From NCBI RefSeq assembly GCF_001953955.1, contig NZ_CP019301.1, positions 636,501-700,500 of the forward strand: a DNA stretch of 64,000 nt, read 5' to 3'. Position 1 is the first letter of the stretch, and each line of letters opens with the position of its first letter. Below the pieces are notes generated by a model, which did no database searches, had not been told where the DNA came from, and saw nothing but the letters and a program-made list of their open reading frames with translations. Shown here piece after piece: positions 61,411 to 64,000 of the stretch. The position numbers were made by a program, and so were the translations under genes. The stretch is from Prevotella intermedia ATCC 25611 = DSM 20706. GTDB lineage: Bacteria > Bacteroidota > Bacteroidia > Bacteroidales > Bacteroidaceae.

Positions 61411-62640
61411 TTAGATAGCCAACTGCATATCTTCGGTGAAAGAAATGAAACGGTTAAACTCCTCAAAGAGTTTCTGTGGTGTAACCTTTGCATAACGTTC
61501 GGTCATACTTACGTTCGTATGTCCGAGCATCTTACTCACCGTTTCGATTGGAACGCCCTGCTCTAAGGTGATAAGTGTGGCAAAGGTATGTCTTGCCATG
61601 TGCGAGGTAAAGGGAAAAGAAATACCTGCCCGTAGTCGCAAGGCTTTAAGACAGGACTGATAAGTGGGATATTTGATGAAAGGCAGCAGCGTTTCCCTTT
61701 CATCGCTGTGCATTTTCTCAATTAAGCGAACTGCTTCCGGCAACAACTTGATACGACAAAGCACACCCGTCTTCTGTCGGTTGAACTTCAACCACAAACT
61801 ACCTGCATCATCACGAACAAGATGCTTCTTGCTTAGTTCCATCAAATCATAATAGGCTGCACCGGTATAGCAAGCGAAGAGAAATACATCACGAGCGGTT
61901 TCCATTTCTTTTTCCAATTCACCAAAGCAGATTGCTTTCAGTTTGTTCAATGCTTCCTTGTCAAGTGCCTTGAGTGCTTTCTTGTTTCCGCGTTCTATAT
62001 GGACTTTGTCAAACAGAAGCGTATCAGCCAGCCCCTCACGATAAGCCAGCCTACAGATGGTCTTCAAATCTGCTGCAACTCTGAAAAATGTGCTTTGCTG
62101 ATGACCGAGTTCGCCAAGACAGAATGTCTGCAATTCATAGATAAAGCTTTCTGTGAGATGCGAGAATGCTAAATCCGAAACATGGTATTTCTTCTGAATG
62201 AACTCTTGCAACCGTTTCCGAGTGGAATGATAGGCAGACACAGACTCTTCCTTGATGTCTATACCGATATGGCTTTCTTTCTCCTTGATGAGCATATCCA
62301 GTCTTTCGATGAGCATACAGCGAGTTTGAACGCTGCCTTGAAACAGTTCCTTTACATTGATTGCGTCAAATGGCTGTCCTTTGGCAACCGACGACTGATA
62401 GGCAGATTGAATGGAAAGCAACAGGTTCTCCAATCTCCCATTAATCTCCACCGCCTCATGGCTCTTACCATCCATCCTGCTCTCACGTGGATTCCATAAA
62501 TCGGGATTGCAGGAGAGTTTACAACTAAACTGAACAATGGAACGCTCAATGGTAATACGTCCCATAATCGGAGCCTTGCCCGACTTGTCCAAACCGCTCT
62601 TTTTAAGGTAGAGCAACACCTTCATCTTTTCTGTTTTCAT
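61411..62640 (-). CDS. Tyrosine recombinase 2
   Basis: A 409-residue paralogue of recombinase 1, same domain order. Motifs: ACYTGAAYYDLMEL (again no Arg at the first catalytic position), SHMARHTFATL and GHTNVSMTERYAKV. Two recombinases in tandem are typical of mobilisable elements and of invertible surface loci in Bacteroidetes. GTTACC/GGTAAC repeats lie just upstream of its start. Confidence 0.9.
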   Translation of the reverse strand: MKTEKMKVLLYLKKSGLDKSGKAPIMGRITIERSIVQFSCKLSCNPDLWNPRESRMDGKSHEAVEINGRLENLLLSIQSAYQSSVAKGQPFDAINVKELFQGSVQTRCMLIERLDMLIKEKESHIGIDIKEESVSAYHSTRKRLQEFIQKKYHVSDLAFSHLTESFIYELQTFCLGELGHQQSTFFRVAADLKTICRLAYREGLADTLLFDKVHIERGNKKALKALDKEALNKLKAICFGELEKEMETARDVFLFACYTGAAYYDLMELSKKHLVRDDAGSLWLKFNRQKTGVLCRIKLLPEAVRLIEKMHSDERETLLPFIKYPTYQSCLKALRLRAGISFPFTSHMARHTFATLITLEQGVPIETVSKMLGHTNVSMTERYAKVTPQKLFEEFNRFISFTEDMQLAI

Positions 62641-62742
62641 ACGCTTTAATATTTGTGGGCAAAATTACCCGAATTAAAGTGTTCCTCACTTACGCAGAAA
62701 ACTGCTGACCAAAGCAACAGCCACACGAGCGAAAATAATTTG

Positions 62743-62799
62743 GTTACCTATTTCTTCTCCATCGTTACCAACATCAAAACAAGGTAACACTCTGGTAAC
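62743..62799. repeat. Four GTTACC/GGTAAC sites upstream of the recombinases
   Basis: GTTACC at 62743 and 62764, GGTAAC at 62783 and 62794: two in each orientation within 57 bp. Candidate recombinase core or arm sites. Confidence 0.5.
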
Positions 62800-62924
62800 T
62801 GAACTTCTGCCTAAATCTGCATATTCCTGCCCTTTACAAATAGAGCAGTCTTATGCAAATCATTTCGTTTCCATCTCATTATCAGTTAGTTTATGTCAAC
62901 TTCGACATTTTTTCATTTTCATTG

Positions 62925-63060
62925 ATTAGTTACATAACCACCTCGCTATCAATGCATTGCAAAACCTATTGTTTTACGTTCCAAAAGCGTAGGTTTTGCA
63001 TGGTAAAAGTGCTGTTTTACGCTGCAAAACAGTCGCTTTTGTTTTTCGTGGACACCCTGC
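62925..63060. repeat. R1 palindromic element, copy 12
   Basis: ACCTATTG slot, CCAAAAGCGTAGGTTTTGC, AAAAGTGCTGTTTTACGC and GCAAAACAGTCGCTTTT; the left flank (CCACCTCGCTATCAATGC) matches flanks of copies 2 and 9. Confidence 0.8.
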
Positions 63061-63194
63061 TCGTATCTTTAATATGTTTCAACCATTCGCTGTTATAACA
63101 GTTACATTATTTGTAAATACACGTAGAAAACCGAAAAACGGATAGGCGATTGTCTTTTTTCCTTGTTTTATTTCTTCCTTTGCAATTTTTTTTG

Positions 63195-63386
63195 TAACTT
63201 TACAGCATAATAGTTCGCAGCCAACTCGGAGGAAGCGTGGGACGCTTTCTGTGGAAAGGTATGCTGGCTCTGCATCGAAAGCACGAGTTTACTCCGATAT
63301 AATACAACGGAACAATGCCACTATATACACGAAAAGACAATAAAAGACGATGGAGATTCAATTTTAATAACCAAAAAATATAAATT
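63195..63386 (+). promoter_or_regulatory. Promoter box and folded leader of the nuclease gene
   Basis: TAACTTTA (63195-63202) is close to a -7 box. The leader of about 180 nt can form AAGCGT/ACGCTT (63234-63246), GCAGCC.../TGGCTCTGC and CTCGGAG/ACTCCGA pairings. No known riboswitch was recognised. Confidence 0.35.
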
Positions 63387-64000
63387 ATGAAGAAAATTTT
63401 GTTGACAATCCCTGCATTGCTGATAACTATTATCGCGCAGGCACAGACTGTACTTACTATCGAAACGAAAAAAGAAGGAACCTACACCTATACCATTAAT
63501 AGAGATGCAGACAGCATACGTGTCATAGAAGGCGTTGTTGTCAAGGTCTATCCAAAGAATTCTACGGTGTCGGTCGACTACCCTATATCAAAGATTGCTC
63601 CCCTCCCTGTTAAAAACAATGCCAATAAGAATACCAAGGAAGACCTTGCTAAGAACAAAGAAGGATGGAGATTGGAGTTTCCACGCTTCTACCAAGGAAG
63701 TAATGTAACCTTTGAAAAGTCATATTATATAACCGACATGAAAGGAAACCCAGTTAACTTTTCCATTGAGTGGGACGGTACCAAGAGGGCCAACCGTTGG
63801 ACTTGCTATCAGATGTATGAAAGCGTAGCCGAAAAGAAAGGGAAACGCAAAGATGCATTTAAGCCAGATACTGACATACCTGCAAAATACCGCTCTGAGC
63901 TGAAAGATTATGCCAGTTCGGGCCATTCGCGTGGACACCTATGCCCTTCCTATGACCGCCTATGTTCTGCTGTTGCCAATGAGCAGACTTTCTACCTTAC
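63387..64000 (+). CDS. DNA/RNA non-specific endonuclease, N-terminal part
   Basis: The first 204 codons of a secreted nuclease; the rest lies beyond the window. Signal peptide MKKILLTIPALLITIIAQAQ, a linker of about 80 residues, then the NUC1 domain beginning near residue 95 (WRLEFPRFYQGSNVTFEKSY). The catalytic motif is SRGHLCPSYDR (about 175-185; the family reads DRGH, here with Ser at the first place). Expected to degrade extracellular DNA and RNA with Mg2+. Preceded by a long leader and by an R1 copy. Confidence 0.88.
   Translation, partial: MKKILLTIPALLITIIAQAQTVLTIETKKEGTYTYTINRDADSIRVIEGVVVKVYPKNSTVSVDYPISKIAPLPVKNNANKNTKEDLAKNKEGWRLEFPRFYQGSNVTFEKSYYITDMKGNPVNFSIEWDGTKRANRWTCYQMYESVAEKKGKRKDAFKPDTDIPAKYRSELKDYASSGHSRGHLCPSYDRLCSAVANEQTFYL

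Overview
The window looks like a chromosomal segment of an oral Prevotella, closest in feel to the P. intermedia group. Reasons: an HmuYRSTUV haem operon, Bacteroidetes promoters (TTG, 20 bp, TAnnTTTG) in front of most genes, few Shine-Dalgarno sites, a 30-codon smalltalk gene beside an HU-like gene, RteC- and DUF3408-like genes, and many copies of two palindromic intergenic repeats. The species is an inference from gene content; no rRNA or tRNA gene was seen.

Layout. 1-2.6 kb: the 5' end of a subtilase-like gene and a secreted protein. 3.1-12.4 kb (minus): the haem operon hmuY-hmuR-hmuS-hmuT-hmuU-hmuV. 12.7-19.3 kb: three members (A, B, C) of a family of secreted repeat proteins; the fourth (D) is at 49 kb. 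19.8-24 kb: a YafQ-type toxin-antitoxin pair, a DUF3408-like/ParA pair and two unknown membrane proteins. 24-28 kb: about 4 kb without convincing genes, made of AT-rich DNA and short tandem arrays with 22- or 66-bp periods. 28-34 kb: paralogous small membrane proteins, RidA, an RteC-like protein, a hipBST-like module and a membrane-bound AraC regulator. 34.3-37.2 kb: three unknown genes in AT-rich DNA between two copies of a roughly 215-bp direct repeat. 37.4-38.7 kb: M15 peptidase, HU-like protein, smalltalk. 39.3-45 kb: redox and stress genes (Fur/PerR-like, thioredoxin lipoprotein with MarR, OsmC), a second hipBST-like module, and DUF2975 with its HTH partner. 45.2-48 kb: an M16 protease. 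50.4-59.5 kb: an export cluster (TetR, two ABC half-transporters, MMPL/RND, LolA-like, DUF1302-like). 59.7-62.6 kb: two tyrosine recombinases and a small protein. 63.4 kb to the end: the start of a DNA/RNA non-specific endonuclease.

Most interesting signals. (1) The four repeat-protein genes share a complete transcript design: an exact-spacing promoter, a leader of about 75 nt with two stem-loops and a possible loop-to-RBS pseudoknot supported by compensatory changes, a conserved signal peptide and C-terminal tail, and a covarying 3' hairpin; three of the four end in a matching terminator. (2) Two arrays of CGACA-containing repeats, 11 kb apart and in opposite orientation, have the same unusual spacing (22, 22, 22, 31 or 32, 22). 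Unrelated sequences elsewhere in the window also form 22-bp arrays. (3) A 200-bp palindromic element occurs 12 times as a mosaic of two interchangeable modules, often beside a second element of about 100 bp. (4) An unknown three-gene cassette lies between direct repeats. (5) Two hipBST-like modules lie within 12 kb of each other.

The genes fit a host-associated anaerobe: haem capture and demetallation, surface adhesin-like proteins, oxidative-stress control and envelope export, with a heavy load of repeats, toxin-antitoxin modules and recombinases. All readings were made by eye from sequence; no database search or folding program was run.
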